This document shows positions 1 to 8,367 of a DNA stretch of 64,000 nucleotides, in pieces. The stretch's first letter is position 1, and the number at the start of each line of letters is the position of its first letter. Where the stretch lies: the NCBI GenBank assembly GCA_012032345.1, contig JAAUQI010000016.1:1-64000 (forward strand), given 5' to 3'. Made by a program: the position numbers and the translations under genes. Below the pieces are notes generated by a model. The model saw only the letters and a list, made by a program, of their open reading frames with translations, was not told the DNA's origin and did not search any database. Origin of the DNA: Leptolyngbyaceae cyanobacterium RM1_1_2 (lineage in GTDB: Bacteria > Cyanobacteriota > Cyanobacteriia > Phormidesmidales > Phormidesmidaceae).

Positions 1-146
1 CGGCAGAAGACCCTGAGTTTGAGACGTTCTACACCAAGAACATCTTGCTCAACGAAGGACTGCGCGCTTGGATGGCCCCGACTGACCAGCCACACGAGAA
101 ATTTGTATTCCCCGAAGAGGTACTGCCACGTGGTAACGCTCTCTAG
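1..146 (+). CDS. psbD: Photosystem II D2 protein, 3' end only
   Basis: This is the last 48 codons of the D2 reaction-centre protein of photosystem II, a thylakoid membrane subunit that binds the special-pair chlorophylls, pheophytin and QA. In frame 3 the translation includes [18 protein letters not shown] and ends PRGNAL before a TAG at 144-146, which is the conserved D2 C-terminus. The 5' part lies outside the window. The stop lies inside the start of psbC, as in the usual psbDC operon of cyanobacteria and chloroplasts. Confidence 0.95.
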   Translation, partial: AEDPEFETFYTKNILLNEGLRAWMAPTDQPHEKFVFPEEVLPRGNAL

Positions 147-1512
147 TAACTCTTACATTGCTGGCCGCGACCAGGAATCCACCGGATTTGCCTGGTGGTC
201 TGGCAATGCACGTTTGATCAATCTGTCTGGTAAATTGCTGGGTGCCCATGTCGCCCATGCTGGCCTGATCGTATTTTGGGCTGGCGCAATGACCTTGTTT
301 GAGGTAGCTCACTTTGTTCCCGAGAAGCCTCTCTACGAGCAAGGATTTATTTTGCTCCCCCACCTGGCAACGCTGGGCTGGGGAGTAGGTGCAGGTGGAG
401 AAGTCATAGATACTTTCCCCTACTTTGTAGTCGGTGTTTTGCACCTGATTTCTTCTGCCGTTCTAGGCTTGGGTGGTATCTACCACGCCGTACGCGGCCC
501 TGAGACTTTAGAAGAGTATTCTTCCTTCTTTGGTTATGACTGGAAGGACAAAAACAAGATGACTACCATCATCGGTATTCACCTCATCCTTCTGGGCTGT
601 GGTGCCTTCCTACTGGTGATCAAGGCTTGTTTCTTAGGCGGTGTCTATGACACCTGGGCACCCGGTGGGGGTGATGTCCGTGTTATTACCAATCCAACCC
701 TCAACCCCGCCACCATTTTTGGCTATCTGCTGACGTCTCCTTTTGGCGGCGAAGGCTGGATCATTGGTGTCGATAACATGGAAGACATCATTGGGGGTCA
801 CGTTTGGGTAGGTCTAATCTGTATCGCTGGTGGTATTTGGCACATCCTGACCAAGCCTTTTGGCTGGGCACGCCGTGCCTTTATCTGGTCTGGTGAGGCT
901 TATCTCTCCTACAGCTTAGGTGCCCTCTCCCTGATGGGCTTTATTGCTTCCTGCTACGTCTGGTTTAACAACACTGCCTATCCCAGTGAGTTTTACGGCC
1001 CTACCAATGCCGAATCTTCTCAGGCTCAAGCCATGACCTTCCTGGTGCGTGACCTGCGCTTAGGAGCTAACATTGGTGCTGCCCAAGGCCCTACAGGTTT
1101 GGGTAAGTATCTGATGCGCTCTCCGACAGGTGAGATCATCTTTGGGGGGGAAACCATGCGTTTCTGGGACTTCCAAGGCCCTTGGCTGGAGCCGCTACGT
1201 GGCCCCAACGGTCTGGATCTTGAAAAGTTGCAGAATGACATTCAGCCCTGGCAGATTCGTCGCGCCGCTGAGTATATGACTCATGCGCCCAACGCATCTA
1301 TCAACTCTGTGGGCGGTATCATCACCGAGATTAACTCTGTTAACTTTGTGAACCCCCGTCAGTGGCTGTCAACCTCTCATTTTGTGTTAGGTTTCTTCTT
1401 CTTGATTGGTCACCTCTGGCACGCGGGCCGCGCCCGGGCTGCTGAAGCTGGCTTCGAGAAAGGACTCGATCGCATTGCTGAGCCGGTACTGTCAATGCCC
1501 GATCTTGACTAG
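130..1512 (+). CDS. psbC: Photosystem II CP43 chlorophyll-binding protein
   Basis: CP43 is the six-helix inner antenna of photosystem II and supplies a ligand to the Mn4CaO5 cluster. The 460-residue product from GTG at 130 has the family's length and typical stretches such as [18 protein letters not shown], the lumenal-loop segment [10 protein letters not shown] that includes the Arg of the oxygen-evolving site, and the end [10 protein letters not shown]. An open frame continues upstream to position 19, but that part is the psbD region in another frame. GTG at 130 matches the known psbC start and overlaps psbD by 17 bases, which suggests translational coupling. A hairpin terminator follows at 1553. 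Confidence 0.97.
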   Translation: MVTLSSNSYIAGRDQESTGFAWWSGNARLINLSGKLLGAHVAHAGLIVFWAGAMTLFEVAHFVPEKPLYEQGFILLPHLATLGWGVGAGGEVIDTFPYFVVGVLHLISSAVLGLGGIYHAVRGPETLEEYSSFFGYDWKDKNKMTTIIGIHLILLGCGAFLLVIKACFLGGVYDTWAPGGGDVRVITNPTLNPATIFGYLLTSPFGGEGWIIGVDNMEDIIGGHVWVGLICIAGGIWHILTKPFGWARRAFIWSGEAYLSYSLGALSLMGFIASCYVWFNNTAYPSEFYGPTNAESSQAQAMTFLVRDLRLGANIGAAQGPTGLGKYLMRSPTGEIIFGGETMRFWDFQGPWLEPLRGPNGLDLEKLQNDIQPWQIRRAAEYMTHAPNASINSVGGIITEINSVNFVNPRQWLSTSHFVLGFFFLIGHLWHAGRARAAEAGFEKGLDRIAEPVLSMPDLD

Positions 1513-1552
1513 GGTTAAGCTGACTGGCTGAGAAGCCTAGTTAGGCATCAGA

Positions 1553-1581
1553 GGCTTCCGTCTTAGGGCGGGAGCCTTTTT
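1553..1581 (+). terminator. Rho-independent terminator of psbDC
   Basis: GGCTTCCG (1553-1560) pairs with CGGGAGCC (1569-1576), with one G-U pair and an 8-base loop. A run of five T follows. It sits 41 bases after the psbC stop. Confidence 0.85.
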
Positions 1582-1653
1582 GTTTAAGCGTGCCGGGTTC
1601 CGAGTAGGATCAGAGTAACTGGTTTTGTAGGGAGAATTCGAGGCATTAGAACC

Positions 1654-2154
1654 ATGCTAGGGTCACCACTGCTCTCAAAAATGATGCGATTACTGCTACT
1701 GCTGCTGCTGCTGGCGATCGCTTGGACAAGCTCAGTGCCCACAGTAGGCGCTGAAAGTTTCGATCGCCAAAATTTACGGATGCAAGACTTTTCAGGTCAG
1801 GATCTGCGCGGCAACGACTATACCCGCACCGATCTGGCCGATGCCAATCTCAGCGGCGTCAACCTGCAAGGCGTTCGCCTATTCGATACCACCCTGGTTC
1901 GAGCCAACCTGGAAAACGCAGACTTGAGATTTGCCACCCTAGACGGTGCTCGCCTGAACCGTGCCAATCTCACCAACGCCAATCTGGAGGGTGCTTACGC
2001 TTTTGATACAGATTTTCGCGGAGCCATTATTACAGGGGTAGACTTTACAGATGTGCTTTTAGACCCCCAAACCAACGATATTCTGTGTGAAACAGCGACA
2101 GGTACCAACCCGGTCACCGGGCGTGAAACCCGCGAAACGCTGCTTTGCCCCTAG
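1654..2154 (+). CDS. Exported pentapeptide-repeat protein, probably thylakoid lumenal
   Basis: The 166-residue protein begins with a hydrophobic signal segment rich in leucine (about residues 10-25) and an Ala-rich cleavage region ending near VGAES. About 14 A(N/D)Lxx pentapeptide units follow (roughly residues 40-130), which fold as a right-handed quadrilateral helix. The C-terminal part contains two cysteines (DILCETATG and TLLCP), as in lumenal pentapeptide proteins of cyanobacteria and chloroplasts, where they may form a disulfide. The biochemical role of this group is not settled. The ATG at 1654 is used; an in-frame ATG at 1681 would also leave a signal peptide. The gene stands alone between the psbC terminator and convergent ribE. 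Confidence 0.8.
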   Translation: MLGSPLLSKMMRLLLLLLLLAIAWTSSVPTVGAESFDRQNLRMQDFSGQDLRGNDYTRTDLADANLSGVNLQGVRLFDTTLVRANLENADLRFATLDGARLNRANLTNANLEGAYAFDTDFRGAIITGVDFTDVLLDPQTNDILCETATGTNPVTGRETRETLLCP

Positions 2155-2180
2155 TCACGGACGAGTCAGCCTACTCGCTG

Positions 2181-2870
2181 CTAGAGGTAGCCGTGTTCAG
2201 CTAAGAAATCGGCAGTAATGCCTGAAATCTGAGCTGGCTCAGCGTCTTCTAAAAGGCTGCGATCGCCCCGCTGCCCGAGAAATGCAAACTTCTCTACGTA
2301 TTTGCCCAAAACATCCCCTTCTAGGTTGACCCACTCACCCGGCTGCAGATACTGCAGATTGGTTTCAGCATAGGTCACGGGGATCACCGCTACCGTAAAC
2401 CAGTCTCCAGAGGCGCTGCAGTCAGCCACCGTCAGACTGACGCCGTTGACAGCAATGCTGCCCTTAGGCACGATATAGCGAGCCACCCTGGGGTCTTTCA
2501 AGGTAAAGCTCATTTCCCAGGCATTAGTCACCTGAGCTGATTTTTCTAGCTGGCCGCTGCCGTCTACGTGCCCGGTGACAAAGTGACCGCCAATTTTGCT
2601 GCCCACCCGCAGCGAAGCTTCTAGATTAACCACGGCCCCTTCACCCCGTTTGCCGAGAATTGAACGACTTAGCGTCTCGGGCGAGGCCGAAGCCGTAAAC
2701 CCCTGGGGCAAAACAGCCTCAACCGTCAGGCAAACGCCGTCTACCGAGACGCTATCGCCATACTCAAGCGTCTGTAGCAGGCGATCGCTGCCCGACCCCG
2801 TGCAGGTAATTTTCAACTCTGACCGGGTGTAGGATAAAACTCCCAGCGTTTGAATCAGGCCAGTAAACAC
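2181..2870 (-). CDS. ribE: Riboflavin synthase, alpha subunit
   Basis: Riboflavin synthase (EC 2.5.1.9) dismutates two 6,7-dimethyl-8-ribityllumazine molecules to riboflavin plus the pyrimidine precursor, the last step before FMN and FAD. The N-terminus MFTGLIQTLG is diagnostic and carries the catalytic Phe2. Two lumazine-binding barrels occur in tandem: the first holds VSVDGVCLTV and GHFVTGHVDG, the second holds IAVNGVSLTV. Length (229 residues) is typical. It is a single gene, with a region of about 340 bases upstream before the BFN gene. The gene is called ribC in some nomenclatures. Confidence 0.95.
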   Translation of the reverse strand: MFTGLIQTLGVLSYTRSELKITCTGSGSDRLLQTLEYGDSVSVDGVCLTVEAVLPQGFTASASPETLSRSILGKRGEGAVVNLEASLRVGSKIGGHFVTGHVDGSGQLEKSAQVTNAWEMSFTLKDPRVARYIVPKGSIAVNGVSLTVADCSASGDWFTVAVIPVTYAETNLQYLQPGEWVNLEGDVLGKYVEKFAFLGQRGDRSLLEDAEPAQISGITADFLAEHGYL

Positions 2871-3212
2871 AAGTTTTTAGTGAGAAGCGCTAAATTACCC
2901 CAGCAATTACGCCCATCTTGAAAGAGTTCGGGGCATACTGGAAAATATTAAGAAGGCTCAGACTGAGAGAAAGGACGGTTGGCTTCAGAGCATACGTCCG
3001 TAGCTCAGATAGGGCATTCTTCACCTTTCATCATATTGGCATAGCTCCTTAATCGAGGCTAGATGATTTAGAGATTAAATGTGAAATTTTAATTTTTTAG
3101 AGTATTTTCACCGGCCACGGATAGTCCATAAATCCTGGCTTAAGATATGAATCTAGTCCACTGAGTAACCAAAAGCTCACCTTCCTTGCTTCGGAGTCTA
3201 GAGGCTAATCCC
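2871..3212. other. Intergenic region between ribE and the BFN gene
   Basis: This 342-base spacer separates divergent genes and must hold both promoters. It is AT-rich at 3055-3110. I see no RNA gene, repeat or convincing operator in it, and the usual FMN riboswitch core was not recognised. Confidence 0.5.
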
Positions 3213-3716
3213 ATGATTGAGATGAAAGTTGCTGGAATTGCCCTTGATGCAGCTTCCCGCAGTCCGATTGTGTTGCTCAGAGATGCATCAGAAAGGCGTG
3301 CCCTGCCTATCTACATTGCACCTGACCAGGCAAGGTCAATTATCAATGCCTTGGAAAATCAGGTGCCGCCCCGACCCCTAACCCACGACCTGTTTGTGAA
3401 CCTGATTGATGAGTGGGACATGGCGCTGGAGAAAGTGGTGATTTATGCCCTACGCGATAACACCTTCTACGCGGTGTTGAAGGTGACCAAGGGAGAAGAG
3501 AAGAAGGAGATTGACGCTAGACCCAGCGATGCGATCGCTATTGCCCTGAGGACTGACTCCCCCATCTGGGTGATGGAAGAAGTCGTGGCAGATGCTTCAA
3601 TTCCCGTTGACCGCGATGCTGACGAAGCCGAGAAACAAGAGTTTCACGACTTTATTTCTAAGCTCAATCCGTCTGACTTCTCCCAGCGGGGGCGCTCGAT
3701 CAGCAGCGATTCTTGA
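3213..3716 (+). CDS. Bifunctional nuclease family protein (BFN, DUF151)
   Basis: The 167-residue product (MIEMKVAGIALD start) carries the BFN/DUF151 core at about residues 1-135, with the family signatures SPIVLLRD, LPIYIAPDQA, DARPSDAIAIAL and a C-terminal acidic helix. Plant members show DNase and RNase activity; the bacterial role is uncertain. The start at 3213 is chosen because GAGG lies eight bases upstream and the family begins with this methionine. Its TGA overlaps the ATG of the aldo/keto reductase gene by one base, so the two are probably translationally coupled. Confidence 0.85.
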   Translation: MIEMKVAGIALDAASRSPIVLLRDASERRALPIYIAPDQARSIINALENQVPPRPLTHDLFVNLIDEWDMALEKVVIYALRDNTFYAVLKVTKGEEKKEIDARPSDAIAIALRTDSPIWVMEEVVADASIPVDRDADEAEKQEFHDFISKLNPSDFSQRGRSISSDS

Positions 3717-4837
3717 TGCGCTATCGCCGCTTTGGTAAAACCGACCTGCCGCTTTCAATTTTTTCTCTAGGCACCATGCGGGCGCTAGAGTCTGAGCAAG
3801 TTTTTAGGCAAACGGTGAGCGCCGCTGTTGCCCGAGGTATCAACCACCTAGAGACGGCCCAAGGCTACGGTGAAAGCGAAGAGTATCTGGGTCGGCTGCT
3901 AAAATCTGGCACTCTAGGGCTGCGATCGCAGCTTTACCTAACCACCAAAATCCCGCCAATGCCCCCGGCAGGCGATATGTCCCGGCAGATCGATCGCTCT
4001 TTAGAGCGGCTGCAAACTGACTATATTGACTGTCTAGCCATTCACGGCATCAATACGCCAGAGCATCTAGACTGGTTTTGTTCTGGTAGCCTACAGGCAG
4101 TTCAGAAAGCCCTAGCAGACGGGCGCGTTCGGCATCTGGGTTTTTCGACCCACGGTTCCCAAGATCTCATTCTGGCGGCGATTCAGACCGGATATTTTGA
4201 GTTTGTCAACCTGCACTACTACTATTTTTTCCAGCGTCATGCGGCGGCTGTTGCCCTAGCCCACCAGCAAGATATGGGCATTTTCATTATCTCCCCTGCC
4301 GATAAAGGGGGACTGCTCTACACGCCACCCCCTCGCCTGACAGACCTGTGCCAGCCGTTCTCGCCCTTAGCCCTCACCTACCGCTGGCTGCTGAGCGATC
4401 GCCGCATTACGACTCTGAGCCTAGGGCCGGCCAGCCCTACTGAGCTAGACTGGCCGCTAACGGTGGCTGATGACAACGAGGCTTTAACCGCCGAGGAAAC
4501 TGCTGCGATCGCCCGACTAGAGCAGCAGCTAGCGGTTCTAGGCCGCGATCGCTGCGCCCAGTGCTATGATTGCCTCCCCTGCCCGGAAGCCATTAACATT
4601 CCTGAAGTACTGCGGCTGCGGAACTTAGCGATCGCCTACGACATGACCCAGTTCGGCCAGTATCGCTACCAGATGTTTGAAAATGCGGGGCACTGGTTTC
4701 CGGGGCGCAAGGCCAACCGCTGTACAGACTGCGGCGACTGCTTACCCCGCTGCCCTGAAAATCTGGATATTCCTACTCTGTTGCGAGATGCTGATAAAAC
4801 ATTGAAGGGGCCAGAGCGACGGCGGCTGTGGTCATAA
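3716..4837 (+). CDS. Aldo/keto reductase with C-terminal 2x[4Fe-4S] ferredoxin domain
   Basis: Residues 1 to about 270 form an aldo/keto-reductase TIM barrel (MRYRRFGKTDLPLS, LETAQGYG, TTKIPP, DYIDCLAIHGIN). The C-terminal part has two cysteine clusters, CAQCYDCLPCP near residue 280 and CTDCGDCLPRCP near residue 340, typical of an 8Fe ferredoxin. This is the COG1453-type reductase common in cyanobacteria, whose substrate is unknown. The usual AKR active-site Tyr appears in ETAQGYGESE. Coupling to the BFN gene through TGATG is conspicuous, though a shared function is only inference. Confidence 0.88.
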   Translation: MRYRRFGKTDLPLSIFSLGTMRALESEQVFRQTVSAAVARGINHLETAQGYGESEEYLGRLLKSGTLGLRSQLYLTTKIPPMPPAGDMSRQIDRSLERLQTDYIDCLAIHGINTPEHLDWFCSGSLQAVQKALADGRVRHLGFSTHGSQDLILAAIQTGYFEFVNLHYYYFFQRHAAAVALAHQQDMGIFIISPADKGGLLYTPPPRLTDLCQPFSPLALTYRWLLSDRRITTLSLGPASPTELDWPLTVADDNEALTAEETAAIARLEQQLAVLGRDRCAQCYDCLPCPEAINIPEVLRLRNLAIAYDMTQFGQYRYQMFENAGHWFPGRKANRCTDCGDCLPRCPENLDIPTLLRDADKTLKGPERRRLWS

Positions 4838-4957
4838 AATGAGGTTGTAAAAGGAATATGGCGATCGCTTTATTAAGCCTAAGGAGTGATTTTTTCGGGC
4901 AATTTGAACGGTTAGGCTGGCTCATCTGCCAAATCTTCATTAAAATAGAAGAAGCCT

Positions 4958-4979
4958 GTATACCCCTAGGGGGGATATC
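4958..4979. promoter_or_regulatory. CsoR-family-like palindromic operator
   Basis: A GC-rich inverted repeat, CCCCTAGGGGGG (4963-4974), is flanked by GTATA on the left and ATATC on the right, giving a TATA-C4-TA-G6-ATA shape. C-tract/G-tract dyads flanked by TA-rich arms are characteristic operators of CsoR/RcnR/InrS metal sensors. It lies 33 bases before the start of the chelatase gene, just downstream of a possible -10 TAAAAT at 4941. The match to the family is by shape; no regulator gene is in the window. Confidence 0.45.
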
Positions 4980-5011
4980 GGGCTGACCTATAGAGTATCG
5001 AGGCCAATCGT

Positions 5012-6178
5012 ATGGTTGCCACGCCTGAAAGGCTGGAACGTCAGGATGTAAAAACAACTCAGGGTGGCGATCGCGTTGCGGTGCTGCTGATGGGTTACGG
5101 TGAAGTCGAGAGTTACGAAGACTTCGCCAACTACAACGAGCAAGCCTTAAACTTGCTCACGGCAAAATTTGCCCCAGTCCCCACCTGGATTTATCCACCG
5201 CTGGCCAAGCTGCTAGCAATGTTTGATCTGCACGAGTGGAGCCACCAGCACGGCAATTTTATCTCTCCTCACAACGCCATTTTTGAGCAACAGCGTCAGG
5301 GCATTGAAGACGTTCTTAAAGCGCAGTGGGGCGACCAGATCAAGGTCTTTAAAGCTTTTAACTTTTGCGCGCCCTACCTGCCCGATCAAATTCTGGCTCA
5401 GGTCAAAGCAGAAGGTTTTGACAAGCTGCTGATTTATCCCCTGTTGGTGGTAGATTCTATCTTCACCAGCGGTATTGCTGTAGAGCAGGTTAACGATGCC
5501 TTAGTAAAGCTAGCCGACAGCAACGAACACTGGCTTAAAGGCACTCGCTATATTCCCTCTTTTTACAACGAACCAGCCTACATTGAGCTATTAGCCGACA
5601 TCGTTGCCGACAAAATCCAAAAAGATCTAGCCGTCGCCCACTTACCGTCTCAGACAGGTATCGTGCTGATGAATCACGGCTGCCCTCATGAGGCCAAAGG
5701 ATTCACTTCCGGTATCCGCGAAAGCGAGCTGATGTATGAACTGGTACGAGAGCGACTGATTCATCGCTATCCGCTGATTTCAGTAGGCTGGCTCAATCAC
5801 GATACACCGTTAATTAAGTGGACTCAGCCCAACGCTACCCTAGCTGCTAAAAACCTGATGGACTTGGGGGCTACAGCCATTGTCTTCATGCCTATTGGCT
5901 TTGCTACCGAAAATCACGAAACGCTTCTAGATGTTGATCACATTATCGGTAGCCTGCGTAAGCAGCGGCCTGATGTCACCTACGTCCAGATGCCCTGCGT
6001 CAACGACGATCCCCGATTCTTGAAAATGTCGGCTGACTGGGCCAGCCCGCAGATATCGGCGCTGCTCAATGAGCAGGCAGTAGCTGTGAGTCCGGCTCTG
6101 GCAGAGGTTCAGGCGCGGAAACTCCATAGGCATGGGCACGAGCATAGTCATGGGCATGGGCATCATCACGCCCACTAG
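5012..6178 (+). CDS. Ferrochelatase-family (class II) chelatase with His-rich tail
   Basis: The 388-residue protein has the ferrochelatase/CbiX fold signatures: VAVLLMGYGEVESYEDF at the N-terminus, YPLLVVDSIFTSG in the middle, a catalytic-type His in VLMNHGCPHEAKGF, and GFATENHETLLDVD carrying the conserved HET. It differs clearly from standard cyanobacterial HemH and lacks the C-terminal chlorophyll-binding helix of that enzyme. The last 17 residues are mostly His and Gly (ten His), a probable metal-binding tail. Candidate substrates are Fe, Ni or Co insertion into a tetrapyrrole, or metal handling without a tetrapyrrole. It is monocistronic, with a CsoR-like palindrome upstream and a strong terminator downstream. 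Confidence 0.7.
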   Translation: MVATPERLERQDVKTTQGGDRVAVLLMGYGEVESYEDFANYNEQALNLLTAKFAPVPTWIYPPLAKLLAMFDLHEWSHQHGNFISPHNAIFEQQRQGIEDVLKAQWGDQIKVFKAFNFCAPYLPDQILAQVKAEGFDKLLIYPLLVVDSIFTSGIAVEQVNDALVKLADSNEHWLKGTRYIPSFYNEPAYIELLADIVADKIQKDLAVAHLPSQTGIVLMNHGCPHEAKGFTSGIRESELMYELVRERLIHRYPLISVGWLNHDTPLIKWTQPNATLAAKNLMDLGATAIVFMPIGFATENHETLLDVDHIIGSLRKQRPDVTYVQMPCVNDDPRFLKMSADWASPQISALLNEQAVAVSPALAEVQARKLHRHGHEHSHGHGHHHAH

Positions 6179-6220
6179 CGGTCAGCTCGTCAGTGCTTCA
6201 CTCTCAAAATTTTTCTACTC

Positions 6221-6257
6221 AAATTCCAGGCTCAAGATCTTGAGCCTGGAATTTTTT
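6221..6257 (+). terminator. Strong terminator after the chelatase gene
   Basis: A perfect 34-base palindrome (two 17-base arms, 6221-6254, centre AGATCT) runs into six T. The A-rich left side also allows function on the minus strand. Confidence 0.9.
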
Positions 6258-6424
6258 GTCCAGAAACTGTGCTTGCGGCTTGAATTAACTATACTGAAAC
6301 AAATCTCCACCTGGCGCTACATTTCTTACCTTTACAGACTCCCTAAAATGCATAAACCCTAGAAAACTGTCACAGGCTGCACACCAGAGCGCACAAAAAC
6401 TTTTAGCGGTTTGATAGAAGTCCT

Positions 6425-8311
6425 ATGGTTCAAACGCCCGCTTACACATCTCCTGAATCTGAAGCTGAGCTAGAAAAGGTTGAAAGACACGAAGAAGATA
6501 TCGACCTTGAATTTCTTTACACCCGAGATATTGAGTTTCGTCAAGAGACCATTTACTTCATAGTCGTCGATCGCTTTCATGATGGTGACCCTGATAACAA
6601 CGAAGGTCCAAACTCTGAACTCTACGACCCCACCCGTACCGAGTGGGGCAAGTACTGGGGCGGTGACTTACAGGGCATCATCGACAAGCTTGACTACTTG
6701 AAAAATATGGGCGTTACGGCAGTTTGGCTGACGCCTTTATTTGAGCAAGTAGAGGGACTGTTTATCACCAGCGCTGCCATTCACGGCTACTGGACTAAAG
6801 ACTTCAAGCGGCTCAATCCTCGCTTTATCGGCAAAGATGAAAATCCCTCTCTCAACGAAACCCAGGCTAGCTGCGATACCGTATTCGATCGCCTGATTCA
6901 AGAACTCCACCAGCGCGATATGAAGCTGGTACTGGATGTTGTATGCAACCACAGCAGCCCCGACATTGAAGGTGTCAAAGGGGAACTGTATGACGACGGA
7001 GTCAAAATTGTTGACTTCGACAACGACGCCGACCACTGGTATCACCATTACGGCGAAGTGGTTGACTGGGAAGACGACTGGCAGGTTCAAAACTGCGAGA
7101 TGGCGGGGCTTGCCACTTTTAACGAAAATAATGCCGACTACCGCAACTACATCAAGTCCGCCGTTAAGCAATGGCTCGATCGCGGCGTTGACGCCCTACG
7201 GGTTGACACAGTCAAGCACATGCCGATTTGGTTTTGGCAGGAGTTTAATGCTGATATTCTGACTCACCGACCGGATGTGTTTGTTTTTGGCGAGTGGATC
7301 TACAACCATCCCGAAGATGAGCGCTCGGTAGAATTTGCCAACAACTCTGGCATGACGGTGCTGGATTTTGGCCTGTGTGTCACGATTCGAGGCGTTCTAG
7401 GCCAAGGGGCAGAAGAAGGGTTTCAGCTAGTTCAAGATATTTTTGACTTAGACTACCGCTACTGCGGCGCGACGGAGCTGATTACCTTCATTGATAATCA
7501 CGACATGCCCCGATTTCAGTCGCTCAACCCCGACCCTGAGATGCTGCAGGTGGCGATCGCCCTCATCATGACCTCACGGGGTATTCCCTGCCTTTACTAC
7601 GGTACTGAGCAGTATCTGCACGACGACACAGCTAGCGGCAACGATCCCTATAACCGGCCCATGATGGCAAGCTGGGATACCAAAACCGATTTATATCAGT
7701 ATGTTCGGCGGCTTTCAGGGCTGCGACGTCTCAACCCTGCCGTGGCCCTAGGCAGACACTGGCCACAGCTCGTGACCCCTGATGTCTACTGCTACACTCG
7801 CCAGTACCGGGACTCTCGCTGCTTTGTAGCCATGAATCGCGGTGAGGCTACTACCCTAGACGCGGTCAACGCTGACTTCCCAGATGGAGAACACACCTGC
7901 ATCCTGACTCAGAAAAAATTTGAGGTCAAAGACGGCAACATTGCGGAATTGGAGCTAAGCACCCACGAAGTGATCGTGCTGAGCCACGTTGGTGAACGGG
8001 TCAAAGGGCAAACCATCGTGCGGGTGCAGCTCAACGGGGTTGATACTCAGCCGGGAGAAGTCATTGCTGTGATTGGCGACTGCCCTGAGCTAGGGCACTG
8101 GGATATTGGTAAAGCCTACTGGCTGGAGTACATCAACCAAAATACGTGGTTTGGCGAAATTCCTTTTAATCAAAGTGCAGGCAGGCTAATTACCTACAAA
8201 TACGTGATGCTGCGCGAAGGCACCTCACCGCTGCGAGAAAATCTGGTGGCGCGACGCTGGGTGCTAGTTGAGTCAGGTACTGTCAAGTGGCGCGATACCT
8301 GGGCCTGGTAG
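6425..8311 (+). CDS. GH13 alpha-amylase-family enzyme with C-terminal CBM20
   Basis: This 628-residue enzyme should hydrolyse or rearrange alpha-1,4-glucans such as glycogen. The GH13 barrel spans about 40-480 with region I DVVCNH (171-176), region II DALRVDTVKH (nucleophile Asp261), region III VFGEW (acid/base Glu290) and region IV FIDNHD (Asp360). Residues about 525-628 form a CBM20 starch-binding domain (VIGDCPELGHWD). No signal peptide is seen, so it is probably cytosolic. GH13 members vary among amylase, cyclomaltodextrinase and transferase activity, and the exact reaction cannot be read from sequence. A short leader precedes the ATG; no operon partner is evident. Confidence 0.88.
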   Translation: MVQTPAYTSPESEAELEKVERHEEDIDLEFLYTRDIEFRQETIYFIVVDRFHDGDPDNNEGPNSELYDPTRTEWGKYWGGDLQGIIDKLDYLKNMGVTAVWLTPLFEQVEGLFITSAAIHGYWTKDFKRLNPRFIGKDENPSLNETQASCDTVFDRLIQELHQRDMKLVLDVVCNHSSPDIEGVKGELYDDGVKIVDFDNDADHWYHHYGEVVDWEDDWQVQNCEMAGLATFNENNADYRNYIKSAVKQWLDRGVDALRVDTVKHMPIWFWQEFNADILTHRPDVFVFGEWIYNHPEDERSVEFANNSGMTVLDFGLCVTIRGVLGQGAEEGFQLVQDIFDLDYRYCGATELITFIDNHDMPRFQSLNPDPEMLQVAIALIMTSRGIPCLYYGTEQYLHDDTASGNDPYNRPMMASWDTKTDLYQYVRRLSGLRRLNPAVALGRHWPQLVTPDVYCYTRQYRDSRCFVAMNRGEATTLDAVNADFPDGEHTCILTQKKFEVKDGNIAELELSTHEVIVLSHVGERVKGQTIVRVQLNGVDTQPGEVIAVIGDCPELGHWDIGKAYWLEYINQNTWFGEIPFNQSAGRLITYKYVMLREGTSPLRENLVARRWVLVESGTVKWRDTWAW

Positions 8312-8367
8312 CAGGTGGTCGTAGGGCAAACCGCCCGTTAGATTAGAGAAAACACCCCCTGCACTCC

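Noticed and set aside
6132..6362. Open frame over the chelatase terminator
   Set aside because: It overlaps the His-tail coding sequence in another frame and crosses a perfect terminator palindrome.
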